This document shows, in pieces, positions 18,444 to 26,243 of a stretch of DNA of 64,000 bases. The notes under the pieces are model-generated. The model worked only from the letters and a program-made list of their open reading frames with translations, was not told the origin of the DNA and did no database searches. Each line of letters begins with the position of its first letter. The first letter of the stretch is position 1. The translations under genes were made by a program, and so were the position numbers. This stretch comes from Winogradskyella ouciana (GTDB taxonomy: Bacteria; Bacteroidota; Bacteroidia; Flavobacteriales; Flavobacteriaceae): assembly GCF_009709615.1 (NCBI RefSeq), contig NZ_WJYA01000004.1, forward strand, positions 248,001 to 312,000. Reading direction: 5' to 3'.

Positions 18444-19486
18444 TGCAGAAAAAAAACCTTAAAAAAACGTACAAGTTTGCCATAAAAACATCTTTGTATG
18501 TTACTTTATTTGTAACACTCCTTGTGAGTGTTTTTTTATACTATAATAATGCACTTAACTGGGAGATTATATTTTTCCCTCTCATTTGTTTTTCATTATC
18601 CTTTGTTATCATACAATTTAGGGTTGAACGTTTTATTTACAAACGTGTAAAGAAAATTTATGATGACCTTACCTTATTGGAATCCGTAGATTTAAGACAA
18701 CAGCCCATTACTACTGATATGGGCACACTTACCAAAGAAATAGACAAGTATGCCAAGGATAAGAAAATAGAGATTGAAACGTTAAAAGTTAGGGAAGAAT
18801 ACCGAAAGGAGTTTATTGGCAATGTGTCTCACGAATTAAAGACTCCCTTGTTTACGGTTCAAGGTTATATAGATACGCTTTTAGATGGTGGCATTGACGA
18901 TGAAAAGATTAGAAAGAAATATTTAAATAGAGCAAGCAAAGGAGTAGAGAGGCTAACCTATATCATTAAAGATTTAGACATGATCACTAAATTAGAAGTT
19001 GGTGACCTCAGCTTAGACAAGGAACATTTTGATATTGTAAAGCTGGTACAGAATGTTTTTGAGCTTTTTGAAATGAAAGCCGCGAAGAAAAGTATAACGC
19101 TGACCTTTGATATCGATTATACTGAACCAGTTATGGTATATGCTGATGTAGAACGTATTCAACAGGTACTTACTAATTTAGTTGTCAACTCCATTAAATA
19201 TGGTAGAAAAAAAGGCACAACGGAAGTAAGCATAGAAAACCTTATAAAAAATAAAGTCATTGTTAGGGTTACGGATAATGGTGAAGGTATTAAAGAAGAG
19301 AATCTGCCACGTTTGTTCGAAAGGTTCTACCGAGTGGATAAAAGTGGTTCTCGTAAAGAGGGAGGTTCTGGATTAGGGTTATCTATTGTAAAGCATATTA
19401 TAGAAGCCCATGAGGAAAAAATGTATGTAGAGAGCGAAATTGGTGTGGGTAGTGAGTTTTCCTTTACACTAGAAAAGGCCAAATAA
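18443..19486 (+). CDS. PhoR-like membrane sensor histidine kinase
   Basis: A 347-residue kinase. Two membrane helices near the N-terminus (about residues 14-31 and 36-55) leave only a tiny periplasmic loop. A cytoplasmic linker follows, then HisKA with NVSHELKTPL (phospho-acceptor His130), then HATPase_c with N-box VVNSIKYG, G1 DNGEGI and G2 GGSGLGLSIV. It overlaps the regulator stop by 1 bp (TAATG), so the two are co-translated. With almost no periplasmic domain it may sense within the membrane or through a partner. It converges with the glycosyltransferase gene, overlapping it by 18 bp. Confidence 0.93.
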   Translation: MQKKNLKKTYKFAIKTSLYVTLFVTLLVSVFLYYNNALNWEIIFFPLICFSLSFVIIQFRVERFIYKRVKKIYDDLTLLESVDLRQQPITTDMGTLTKEIDKYAKDKKIEIETLKVREEYRKEFIGNVSHELKTPLFTVQGYIDTLLDGGIDDEKIRKKYLNRASKGVERLTYIIKDLDMITKLEVGDLSLDKEHFDIVKLVQNVFELFEMKAAKKSITLTFDIDYTEPVMVYADVERIQQVLTNLVVNSIKYGRKKGTTEVSIENLIKNKVIVRVTDNGEGIKEENLPRLFERFYRVDKSGSRKEGGSGLGLSIVKHIIEAHEEKMYVESEIGVGSEFSFTLEKAK

Positions 19487-20512
19487 TTTTTTGTAGTTAA
19501 CCTCGTAATTCAAAAACTGTAATCCGGAGTAATTTTCAATATCAGACAATAATTGTAGTTTAAAATCCTTCTGTTTGCAACACGGAGCGATACCTTCTTC
19601 ATTAAATTTTTGAGCTAAATACTCTTGTTCAAATTGACCAGGAGTAGGGATAAAAAAAGCTTTCTTCTCTAGCTTGGCGTAATCCATAATCGAAGTGTAA
19701 CCAGATCTACCTATTACTAATTCACTTTCATTTAAGGCGTTTTCTAACTCAACACTTGTCATAAAATTATATATCTCGAGATTTCCTTTTGTAACTTTAG
19801 TTTGCTTAGGTTCTATCGTTCCTTTTACAAAGCATACGCTACCTTGGTAAGCTTTTAGTTCTTGTAAAAGTTTCTCTTCTAACAATGTGCGTTGAGGTTC
19901 CGGACCAGATAATACCACAAGTATATTGTACTTTACGGGTAAATCTTGCTTATTAAATCTGCTTAAGGGTCCAATATATTTTAATGCCGATTGGTAACCA
20001 TCAGGATGTCCTAGGTCACCACTTAGGTTTTTTGTTCCTATATGATCAGGTACCCAGCATTCATCAAATTTTGAAATTATTTTCTGATGCAACTTACTAC
20101 TTAACCAAGTTGTACTACCGCTTAGCACTTGCAATTGATGTGTTACAAAAACAGATGGAATCTTCTTACTCCGTACTCCAAAACGATTATCTGAAATGAT
20201 ACCCGAAATGTCTTCAGATGCAATTAAACTTTCAACAACCTTTTTTTCCCTTTTAATGGTTTTTAAAAGGTGTGGTGAATCTTTCAGTAATTTTAGTTTA
20301 AAGCTATTGGCTTTTTTTGCATAAGTAATGTTGTAAGACGGTAGCTCAAAAGCTTGAAGCTTGGGAAATTCTTTTTTTAACAATTCTAAAGCCTGTCCAT
20401 CACTGGCAATAACAGGTTCAAAATTGTTGGCAATCAGGGCGTTTATAAGAGGAATACATCTTGTGGCATGTCCTAATCCCCAATTTAAAGGCGCAATTAA
20501 AATTCGTTTCAT
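19469..20512 (-). CDS. MurG-like glycosyltransferase family protein
   Basis: A 347-residue GT-B fold protein. The N-terminus KRILIAPLNWGLGHATRCIP carries the glycine-rich loop of MurG-like and related nucleotide-sugar transferases. The C-terminal half has the sugar-nucleotide-binding ELVIGRSGYTSIMDYAKL and IPTPGQFEQEYLA segments. Acceptor and donor are not known; similar proteins in Bacteroidota are annotated only as glycosyltransferases. I start at the ATG 20512 rather than the TTG 20521 because a perfect -7 element sits at 20519-20526. The 3' end overlaps the convergent kinase gene by 18 bp. Confidence 0.8.
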   Translation of the reverse strand: MKRILIAPLNWGLGHATRCIPLINALIANNFEPVIASDGQALELLKKEFPKLQAFELPSYNITYAKKANSFKLKLLKDSPHLLKTIKREKKVVESLIASEDISGIISDNRFGVRSKKIPSVFVTHQLQVLSGSTTWLSSKLHQKIISKFDECWVPDHIGTKNLSGDLGHPDGYQSALKYIGPLSRFNKQDLPVKYNILVVLSGPEPQRTLLEEKLLQELKAYQGSVCFVKGTIEPKQTKVTKGNLEIYNFMTSVELENALNESELVIGRSGYTSIMDYAKLEKKAFFIPTPGQFEQEYLAQKFNEEGIAPCCKQKDFKLQLLSDIENYSGLQFLNYEVNYKKLFGLF

Positions 20513-20518
20513 CAAATA

Positions 20519-20526
20519 CAAAGATA
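20519..20526 (-). promoter_or_regulatory. -7 element of the MurG-like gene, suggesting a leaderless transcript
   Basis: The minus strand reads TATCTTTG (perfect TAnnTTTG), 6 bp before the ATG. Transcription would begin at or next to the start codon. No -33 TTG is evident. Confidence 0.45.
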
Positions 20527-20586
20527 AAGCTAAAATGTTTCCTTAATTTTACCGAATTATTACGAAATCGAAAACGAAAGAATAAC

Positions 20587-21261
20587 GTGGGAAGTAAAAA
20601 TAAGCTCAAACGATTTAAAGAAAATGAAACCTTTGCAAATGTGTTTCAACCAAGACGAGAAGAGTTAACTGAAGGAAACTATTCATTAAAAGGCAATTGG
20701 AGGAAAGAATTTTTTAAGAATGACAATCCTGTAGTTTTAGAATTGGGTTGTGGAAAAGGTGAATACACCGTTGGTTTAGCGAAACGTTATCCCAATAAAA
20801 ACTTTATAGGCGTTGATATTAAAGGCGCACGTTTTTGGAGAGGTGCAAAAACTGCTTTAGAGGATAACATTCCCAATGCTGCTTTTATAAGGACACAAAT
20901 AGAACTCCTTGAACACGTTTTTGAAGAAAATGAAGTCGATGAAATCTGGATTACATTTCCAGACCCACAAATAAAATATAAGCGTACAAAACACCGCTTA
21001 ACTAATCTTCAGTTTTTAGAGCGTTATCGTAAAGTGCTTAAACCAAATGGACTTATGCACTTAAAAACCGATAGCGAATTTATGCATGGTTATACGCTTG
21101 GCTTACTGCATGGTAAGGGTTACGAGGTGCTTTATGCCAACCATAATGTATATAAATTGGAAGGAAGTCCTGAAGAAGTCACCGAGATACAGACCTTTTA
21201 CGAAAATCAGTATTTAGAGAAAGACAAAGCAATTACGTATATTAGATTCAAAATCAACTAA
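20587..21261 (+). CDS. trmB: tRNA (guanine-N7)-methyltransferase
   Basis: Methylates G46 of tRNA using S-adenosylmethionine. From GTG 20587 the protein is 224 residues, the normal size. The SAM motif LELGCGKGEYTVGLA is at about residues 47-61. The TrmB signature ITFPDPQIKYKRTKHRL follows at about 122-138, with YENQYLEKDKAI near the C-terminus. A longer open frame starts at 20461, but that would overlap the divergent glycosyltransferase gene and lacks homology. The start MGSKNKLKRFKENETF fits the family. Confidence 0.94.
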   Translation: MGSKNKLKRFKENETFANVFQPRREELTEGNYSLKGNWRKEFFKNDNPVVLELGCGKGEYTVGLAKRYPNKNFIGVDIKGARFWRGAKTALEDNIPNAAFIRTQIELLEHVFEENEVDEIWITFPDPQIKYKRTKHRLTNLQFLERYRKVLKPNGLMHLKTDSEFMHGYTLGLLHGKGYEVLYANHNVYKLEGSPEEVTEIQTFYENQYLEKDKAITYIRFKIN

Positions 21262-21264
21262 AAT

Positions 21265-21894
21265 TTGAGTATAACAGTTGTCTTCTTCCTCGGGCTTTTT
21301 GTGGCACTTATTGGTGTAATTCCACCAGGTTTACTTAATATGACGGCTGCCAGAATTAGTCTTAAAGAAGGTCCTGGTAGAGGCATTACCTTTTCGTCAG
21401 GCGTTTGTTTGGTCGTCTTTATTCAAACCTATGTTGCTGCTATTTTTGCGAGGTATTTATCCAACAGACCAGATATCGTAGAGATTTTGCAACGTGTAGC
21501 TTTTGTCATCTTTGTTCTGATTACTATTTATTTTTTGATAATTGCCAGAAACCAAAAAGAGACCAAGGTAGAAGCGGACGTAAGAAGTAAAAAAAGTCGC
21601 TTTTTTCATGGCATGTTTTTATCGGCACTTAATGTGTTCCCAATTCCTTATCAAGCCTATATGACTATCACTATGGCGTCTTTTGGTTGGATGGATTTTG
21701 AACGAACAAGTATAATCACCTATGTTACTGGTGCAGCCATGGGAACTTTTGTGATGCTGTATTTCTACATTTTCTTTTTTGATAAGATAAAAGACAAAAA
21801 ATTCACCTCCCAAAAGAATATGAATTATAGCATAGGAGCAATAACAGGTCTTGTGGCATTAATTACTTTTATCAATATTTTAAAGGAATTGTGA
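21265..21894 (+). CDS. LysE-family translocator
   Basis: A 209-residue membrane protein of the LysE/RhtB exporter group. The N-terminal segment has the typical GVIPPGLLNMTAARISLKEG pattern (family PGP/GP motif near residue 22), followed by about six hydrophobic helices. The family exports amino acids or related small molecules; the substrate is not deducible. It starts with TTG at 21265, 3 bp after trmB. Its stop overlaps the next gene's ATG by 1 bp (TGATG), so trmB, this gene and the alkyltransferase-like gene form an operon. Confidence 0.85.
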   Translation: MSITVVFFLGLFVALIGVIPPGLLNMTAARISLKEGPGRGITFSSGVCLVVFIQTYVAAIFARYLSNRPDIVEILQRVAFVIFVLITIYFLIIARNQKETKVEADVRSKKSRFFHGMFLSALNVFPIPYQAYMTITMASFGWMDFERTSIITYVTGAAMGTFVMLYFYIFFFDKIKDKKFTSQKNMNYSIGAITGLVALITFINILKEL

Positions 21895-22226
21895 TGAAAC
21901 CTGAAACCTTAGGTTTTTTTGAAAAAGTGTATGAAGTGGCCAGGCTAGTCCCTTACGGAAGAGTAACGAGTTATGGAGCCATTGCCAAATATTTAGGAGC
22001 TGCAAAAAGTGCAAGAATTGTTGGGTATGCTATGAATGGTTCTGGAGGGAAAGATGTACCAGCACATCGCGTGGTCAATAGAAAAGGCTTATTGACAGGT
22101 AAACATCATTTTGATGGTACTAACTTAATGCAACAATTGCTCGAAAATGAGGGCATTGAAGTTGTGGATAATCAAATTCAAAATTTGGCATCCGTGTTTT
22201 GGGATCCTGCAAAAGAACTTAAGTAA
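21894..22226 (+). CDS. Alkyltransferase-like protein (ATL), MGMT fold without the acceptor cysteine
   Basis: A 110-residue protein matching the DNA-binding domain of O6-methylguanine-DNA methyltransferase. The helix-turn-helix segment (RVTSYGAIAKYLG ... ARIVGYAMNG) is intact. The active-site PCHR is PAHR here (Ala57 in place of Cys), so it cannot accept an alkyl group. ATL proteins bind O6-alkylguanine and pass it to nucleotide excision repair. Ala at this place is known in ATLs such as that of Thermus, so this is a genuine ATL rather than a broken MGMT. It overlaps the lysE-like stop by 1 bp. Confidence 0.9.
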   Translation: MKPETLGFFEKVYEVARLVPYGRVTSYGAIAKYLGAAKSARIVGYAMNGSGGKDVPAHRVVNRKGLLTGKHHFDGTNLMQQLLENEGIEVVDNQIQNLASVFWDPAKELK

Positions 22227-22328
22227 ATTGATTTCATCAATCTACCAATAAATATCTTCTAACTCACGGCTTTATTCTTCTTTCATTAATGCCTATCTTT
22301 GCATTTAGAATTAATCTTAATAAACACA

Positions 22329-23468
22329 GTGAAGCTTAACAAACAAGATATACTTAAAGCCCTCAAAACCATAACAGTGCCTGGTGAAGGTGAGAATATG
22401 GTAGATAGTGGTGCAGTGACCAATGTAGTAACTTTTGCAGATGAAGTTATTGTAGATATTACCATCAAAAACCCAAGTCTACAGGCAAAGAAAAAGACTG
22501 AAGTCGAAATCCTTCAAACGATTCATAAAGAGGTTTATGAAAAGGCAAAGATAAAAGTGAATTTAAAGGTGGATGCTCCAGCAGCTCCATCAAAAAACGA
22601 AATCAAAGGAAAACCAATTCCTGGAATTCAAAATATTATTGCAGTAGCTTCAGGTAAAGGTGGAGTAGGAAAGTCAACTGTAACGGCGAATTTAGCTGTG
22701 ACTTTGGCCAAAATGGGATTTAAAGTTGGGATATTGGATGCCGATATTTACGGACCATCAATTCCAATTATGTTCGATGTGGCCAACGAGCGACCACTAT
22801 CCGTTAATGTTGATGGCAAATCAAAAATGAAACCCATAGAAAATTATGGAGTCAAGGTATTATCCATAGGATTTTTTACTAGACCAGACCAAGCCGTAAT
22901 TTGGCGTGGGCCTATGGCTTCAAAAGCGCTAAACCAAATGATTTTTGATGCCGCTTGGGGAGAACTGGATTTTCTGTTGTTAGACCTACCTCCTGGTACA
23001 GGAGATATTCATTTAAGCATTATGCAAGCGCTACCAATCACAGGTGCTGTAGTAGTTAGTACTCCGCAAAATGTTGCCTTGGCAGATGCTAAAAAGGGAG
23101 TGGCAATGTTTCAGCAAGAAAGCATTAATGTTCCTGTTTTGGGAATCATCGAAAACATGGCGTATTTTACTCCAGCGGAATTACCAGAAAATAAGTATTA
23201 CATTTTCGGAAAAGAAGGAGCTAAAAACTTAGCTGAAGATTTAGAAGTTCCGTTTTTAGGTGAAGTGCCATTGGTACAAAGTATTAGAGAAGCAGGTGAT
23301 GTTGGTAGACCTGCAGCAATGCAAACAGCAACTCCGACAGAAGAAGCTTTTGAAGCGTTGACACGAAATGTCGTTCAGCAAGTTGTGGATAGAAATGATA
23401 ATTTACCAGCTACAGAAGCAATAAAAATTACAACAATGGCAGGTTGCTCTGCCGTAAATAAAAAGTAA
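22329..23468 (+). CDS. Mrp/NBP35 family iron-sulfur cluster carrier ATPase
   Basis: A 379-residue P-loop protein that carries and transfers [4Fe-4S] clusters in the cytosol (ApbC/Mrp group). An N-terminal MIP18/DUF59 domain (about 1-85, ITVPGEGENMVDSGAVTNV) precedes the ParA-like ATPase with the deviant Walker A GKGGVGKSTVT (about 112) and LLLDLPPGTGD. I use the GTG at 22329 (KLNKQDILKALKTI); the 10-codon longer TTG-type start has no support. The classical CxxC pair of Mrp is not obvious at the usual place; the C-terminus carries a single AGCSAVNKK. NifU follows directly. Confidence 0.92.
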   Translation: MKLNKQDILKALKTITVPGEGENMVDSGAVTNVVTFADEVIVDITIKNPSLQAKKKTEVEILQTIHKEVYEKAKIKVNLKVDAPAAPSKNEIKGKPIPGIQNIIAVASGKGGVGKSTVTANLAVTLAKMGFKVGILDADIYGPSIPIMFDVANERPLSVNVDGKSKMKPIENYGVKVLSIGFFTRPDQAVIWRGPMASKALNQMIFDAAWGELDFLLLDLPPGTGDIHLSIMQALPITGAVVVSTPQNVALADAKKGVAMFQQESINVPVLGIIENMAYFTPAELPENKYYIFGKEGAKNLAEDLEVPFLGEVPLVQSIREAGDVGRPAAMQTATPTEEAFEALTRNVVQQVVDRNDNLPATEAIKITTMAGCSAVNKK

Positions 23469-23708
23469 ATGAGCTCAGAAGAACTTAAATTAAACGTAGA
23501 AAAAGCATTAGACGAAATCCGTCCGTTTTTGCAGAGTGATGGTGGTGATATTAATCTATTGTCCATAGATGACAATAAGCTGGTTAAAGTGCAACTTGTC
23601 GGTGCCTGCACCTCTTGTAACGTTAATCAGATGACGTTAAAATCGGGTGTAGAAATGACGATTAAGAAATACGCTCCTCAAATAGAAAAGGTTATTAATG
23701 TAGAATAA
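23469..23708 (+). CDS. NifU-type iron-sulfur scaffold domain protein
   Basis: A 79-residue stand-alone NifU C-terminal domain (Nfu), which binds and hands over Fe-S clusters. The cluster-binding CxxC is in GACTSCNVNQMTLKSGVE (Cys44 and Cys47 approximately). ALDEIRPFLQSDGGDINLL is the family opening. The ATG follows the mrp-type stop with no gap, so the two are co-translated and very likely work in the same Fe-S delivery path. The next two genes encode a flavoprotein and a 2Fe-2S ferredoxin, but behind a separate promoter. Confidence 0.93.
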   Translation: MSSEELKLNVEKALDEIRPFLQSDGGDINLLSIDDNKLVKVQLVGACTSCNVNQMTLKSGVEMTIKKYAPQIEKVINVE

Positions 23709-23710
23709 TG

Positions 23711-23730
23711 AATGTGACATTTATCACATT
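23711..23730. promoter_or_regulatory. CRP/FNR-type palindromic operator
   Basis: AATGTGA-CATTTA-TCACATT is a perfect 7-bp inverted repeat with a 6-bp spacer and contains the exact CRP consensus TGTGA-N6-TCACA. Its centre is about 42 bp before the start predicted from the -7 element at 23750, the position of a class II activator site. The regulator itself is not in the window. Confidence 0.7.
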
Positions 23731-23749
23731 TTACTTCAAATTACATTGA

Positions 23750-23757
23750 TAGTTTTG
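23750..23757 (+). promoter_or_regulatory. -7 element of the ferredoxin reductase gene
   Basis: TAGTTTTG matches TAnnTTTG, 17 bp before the ATG. No -33 TTG is seen at normal distance, as expected for a promoter that needs an activator. Confidence 0.55.
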
Positions 23758-23774
23758 TATCCAATTTTCAATTC

Positions 23775-24836
23775 ATGATTAAAACAGATATACTTATCAT
23801 TGGTGCTGGACCAACAGGATTGTTCACGGTTTTTGAAGCTGGTCTCCTAAAATTAAAGTGCCACTTAATTGATGCTTTGCCGCAACCTGGTGGACAATGC
23901 TCAGAGATTTATCCAAAAAAGCCTATTTACGATATTCCTGCTTACCCTGAAATTTTAGCAGGTGACTTAACCGATAAGTTATTAGAACAGTGCAAGCAGT
24001 TTGAGCCTGGTTTTACCTTGGGCGAACGTGCAGACACCATTGAAAAACAAGAAGATGGTTCTTTTATAGTAACTACAAATAAGGGTACAAAGCACCAAGC
24101 ACCAGTTGTTGCTATAGCTGGCGGGTTAGGAAGTTTTGAACCTCGAAAACCTTTAATCCATAACATTAAGGATTTTGAAGATAAAGGTGTAGAGTACATT
24201 ATTAAAGACCCAGAAATGTATCGCGATAAAAAAGTGGTGATTGCAGGTGGTGGTGATTCTGCATTAGACTGGAGTATCTTTTTAAGTGATGTCGCTAGTG
24301 AAGTCACTTTAGTTCATAGAAGAAATGAATTCCGTGGGCATTTAGATTCTGTAGAAAAGGTGCAAGAACTAAAAAATAAAGGAAAGATAAACCTAATTAC
24401 ACCTGCCGAGGTAGTTGGTATTGTGGGTGATGAAAAAGTTAACGCTGTCGTTGTAAAACAAGCGCAACATATTGAGAGAGAATTTGAGTTGGAGTGCGAT
24501 CATTTTGTGCCATTATTCGGCCTATCTCCAAAACTCGGTCCAATTGCAAATTGGGGACTTGAAATAGAGAAAAATGCCATTACAGTGAACAATGCATTGG
24601 ACTATCAAACCAATATTCCAGGCATTTTTGCCATAGGTGATGTAAACACCTATCCAGGAAAATTAAAGTTGATCCTATGTGGTTTTCATGAAGCTACTTT
24701 AATGTGTCAAGCAGCCTATAAAATTATAAATCCTGGTAAGCGCTATGTCATGAAATACACTACGGTTTCAGGTGTTGACGGCTTTGATGGTACAAGGAAG
24801 GAAGCACCAAAAGCCGTTGTAAAAAAGATAAATTAA
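23775..24836 (+). CDS. Ferredoxin--NADP+ reductase, thioredoxin reductase-like type
   Basis: A 353-residue FAD/NAD(P)H flavoprotein that moves electrons between NADPH and ferredoxin. The FAD motif GAGPTGLFTVFEAG is at about residues 9-22 and the NAD(P)H motif GGGDSALDW at about 157-165, with the late FAD segment GIFAIGDVNTY. The CxxC redox pair of true thioredoxin reductases is missing between the two nucleotide domains, and the length and the PGGQCSEIYPKKPIYDIPAYP segment match the TrxR-like FNR of Bacillus (YumC) and green sulfur bacteria. A 2Fe-2S ferredoxin gene follows after 59 bp. Confidence 0.93.
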   Translation: MIKTDILIIGAGPTGLFTVFEAGLLKLKCHLIDALPQPGGQCSEIYPKKPIYDIPAYPEILAGDLTDKLLEQCKQFEPGFTLGERADTIEKQEDGSFIVTTNKGTKHQAPVVAIAGGLGSFEPRKPLIHNIKDFEDKGVEYIIKDPEMYRDKKVVIAGGGDSALDWSIFLSDVASEVTLVHRRNEFRGHLDSVEKVQELKNKGKINLITPAEVVGIVGDEKVNAVVVKQAQHIEREFELECDHFVPLFGLSPKLGPIANWGLEIEKNAITVNNALDYQTNIPGIFAIGDVNTYPGKLKLILCGFHEATLMCQAAYKIINPGKRYVMKYTTVSGVDGFDGTRKEAPKAVVKKIN

Positions 24837-24840
24837 AAGC

Positions 24841-24867
24841 AAGACCTAGACCTTGCAGGTCTTTATA
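24841..24867 (+). terminator. Possible weak terminator or attenuator between reductase and ferredoxin
   Basis: Stem AAGACCT/AGGTCTT with a 9-nt loop, followed by a short TTATATTG stretch. It is not strongly U-rich, so it may only reduce read-through to the ferredoxin gene. Confidence 0.35.
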
Positions 24868-24895
24868 TTGAACATTTTTTTGCAGAAAATATAGC

Positions 24896-25228
24896 ATGGA
24901 ACAAGACATTAACATAAAAATCACCGATCGCGATGGCGTTACCCACGACATCATGGCACCAACCGATATGGCTATGAACCTTATGGAAGTAGTGCGTTCT
25001 TTTGAATTGGCGCCAGAAGGTACCATTGGTGTTTGTGGTGGTATGGCGATGTGTGCTTCATGTCAATGTTATGTAAATTCAGATCATCAATTACCAGAAA
25101 TGCAAGACGATGAAGAAGCCATGCTTTCTGAAGCCTTTTACGTAAAAGATAATTCCAGATTGGGTTGCCAAATTCAAATGACATCTGATATGGAAGGCTT
25201 GGAAGTTGAGTTGGCACCAGAATCATAA
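24896..25228 (+). CDS. 2Fe-2S ferredoxin, adrenodoxin type
   Basis: A 110-residue electron carrier. The cluster cysteines lie in CGGMAMCASC (C-x5-C-x2-C, about residues 43, 49, 52) and LGCQIQM (about residue 90), the pattern of adrenodoxin/ISC-type [2Fe-2S] ferredoxins. The N-terminal ITDRDGVTHDIMAP is the usual ubiquitin-like fold start. It follows the FNR-type reductase and is its probable partner, feeding Fe-S assembly or biosynthetic enzymes. Confidence 0.94.
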   Translation: MEQDINIKITDRDGVTHDIMAPTDMAMNLMEVVRSFELAPEGTIGVCGGMAMCASCQCYVNSDHQLPEMQDDEEAMLSEAFYVKDNSRLGCQIQMTSDMEGLEVELAPES

Positions 25229-25239
25229 ATTATAACGTC

Positions 25240-25270
25240 ATTGCGATCCCGAAACTTCGGGAGAAGCAAT
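25240..25270. repeat. Small dispersed inverted-repeat element
   Basis: Nested arms ATTGC/GCAAT and TCCCGAA/TTCGGGA. The ATTGCGA...GAAGCAATCT form resembles short intergenic repeats common in Bacteroidota genomes. It lies between the convergent ferredoxin and phosphoesterase genes and could act as a transcription end. Confidence 0.6.
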
Positions 25271-25301
25271 CTGTTTATTTTTTTAGTTCTGTTTTAAGAG
25301 A

Positions 25302-26198
25302 TTACTCAGTCTTATAATCAATCAAAGGTGTAGGGCCTTCCAGCAAAAAGCGATCAATCTTTAACGTACCATCTTCCGTCGTCACAATCTGCCATTTAAT
25401 CAGGGAAATTTTACCGGCTTCAATTTCAAGGCCAGTAATACTTCGTGGGTGTACACAACTCCCATCATTAAAATAGGCAATATCACCAGGTTCTGGAAAA
25501 CGTGGTCTGTGAGTGTGGCCAGTTATAGTAATAAGGTTGTCGTTTTCAATAATCCATCTTTTGGTTCTTCGCTCTACTTTTATCAGCTCCTTATAGTTTT
25601 TTGCCGGACTGGTTGGGTCCGCAATACCCATAACATTTAAGGGTTTCCAAAGAATGCGAACCATAAAACGACTCCATTTCCAAAAGAGGTAATTCCACCA
25701 ATCTGCTTGGTGTCCATGGCATAAGAAAATTTCCTGCCCAGTTTCGGTGTGTTCTAAAATAATGCCTTCGTGATATTTAATATCACAGAAAAGGTCTTCG
25801 TCTTTACCTGTTTTAGGATCAAAATAGGTGTTGAGGTGCTTACTAACATAATCCTCATTTCGGTACACCATATCGTGGTTGCCCCAAATCATATGCAGTC
25901 GTCCTTCGTCATGGAATAGCTTCATCAACATATACACGTTTTTATGTGCACTTAAAATGGATTCAAAAGACAGGTTTTCCCATAACTCGTCACCATCACC
26001 CAATTCACAATAATTAAACCCTTCGGCATAATAAGTTTTCAATGCATGAAAGTAAATATTACGGTTATTGGCAAAATCATCTGCAAAGCTATTGTCGCCA
26101 CGATGACAATCACTAAAGAGTATAAATTTAGAACTGTCATTGAACAAAACGCGTTTGGCATTTTTGTAGGCTTTATTAAATCGTGTTCTTGATGACAT
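25302..26198 (-). CDS. Calcineurin-like metallophosphoesterase
   Basis: A 298-residue cytosolic hydrolase. The metal-binding motifs are in order: FSDCHRGD (DxH, about residue 28), CELGDGDELW (GDxxE type), MIWGNHDMVYR (GNHD), ILEHTETGQEIFLCHGHQAD (GHxxD), and ITGHTHRPRFP (GHxH). The set matches the calcineurin-like fold with a dinuclear metal site. It resembles UDP-2,3-diacylglucosamine hydrolase-like enzymes in layout, but no lipid A gene is near, so the substrate is open. Confidence 0.88.
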   Translation of the reverse strand: MSSRTRFNKAYKNAKRVLFNDSSKFILFSDCHRGDNSFADDFANNRNIYFHALKTYYAEGFNYCELGDGDELWENLSFESILSAHKNVYMLMKLFHDEGRLHMIWGNHDMVYRNEDYVSKHLNTYFDPKTGKDEDLFCDIKYHEGIILEHTETGQEIFLCHGHQADWWNYLFWKWSRFMVRILWKPLNVMGIADPTSPAKNYKELIKVERRTKRWIIENDNLITITGHTHRPRFPEPGDIAYFNDGSCVHPRSITGLEIEAGKISLIKWQIVTTEDGTLKIDRFLLEGPTPLIDYKTE

Positions 26199-26243
26199 TT
26201 AATTGGTTTGAAACTAAAGTAAGAAAAGTTATTATAATTTCTC

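Noticed and set aside
20461..20586. A longer trmB start
   Set aside because: It overlaps the divergent glycosyltransferase gene and its promoter, and the added residues are unlike TrmB.
21894..22226. An inactivated MGMT pseudogene
   Set aside because: The frame is intact, the length is that of ATL proteins and Ala at this position is known in functional ATLs.
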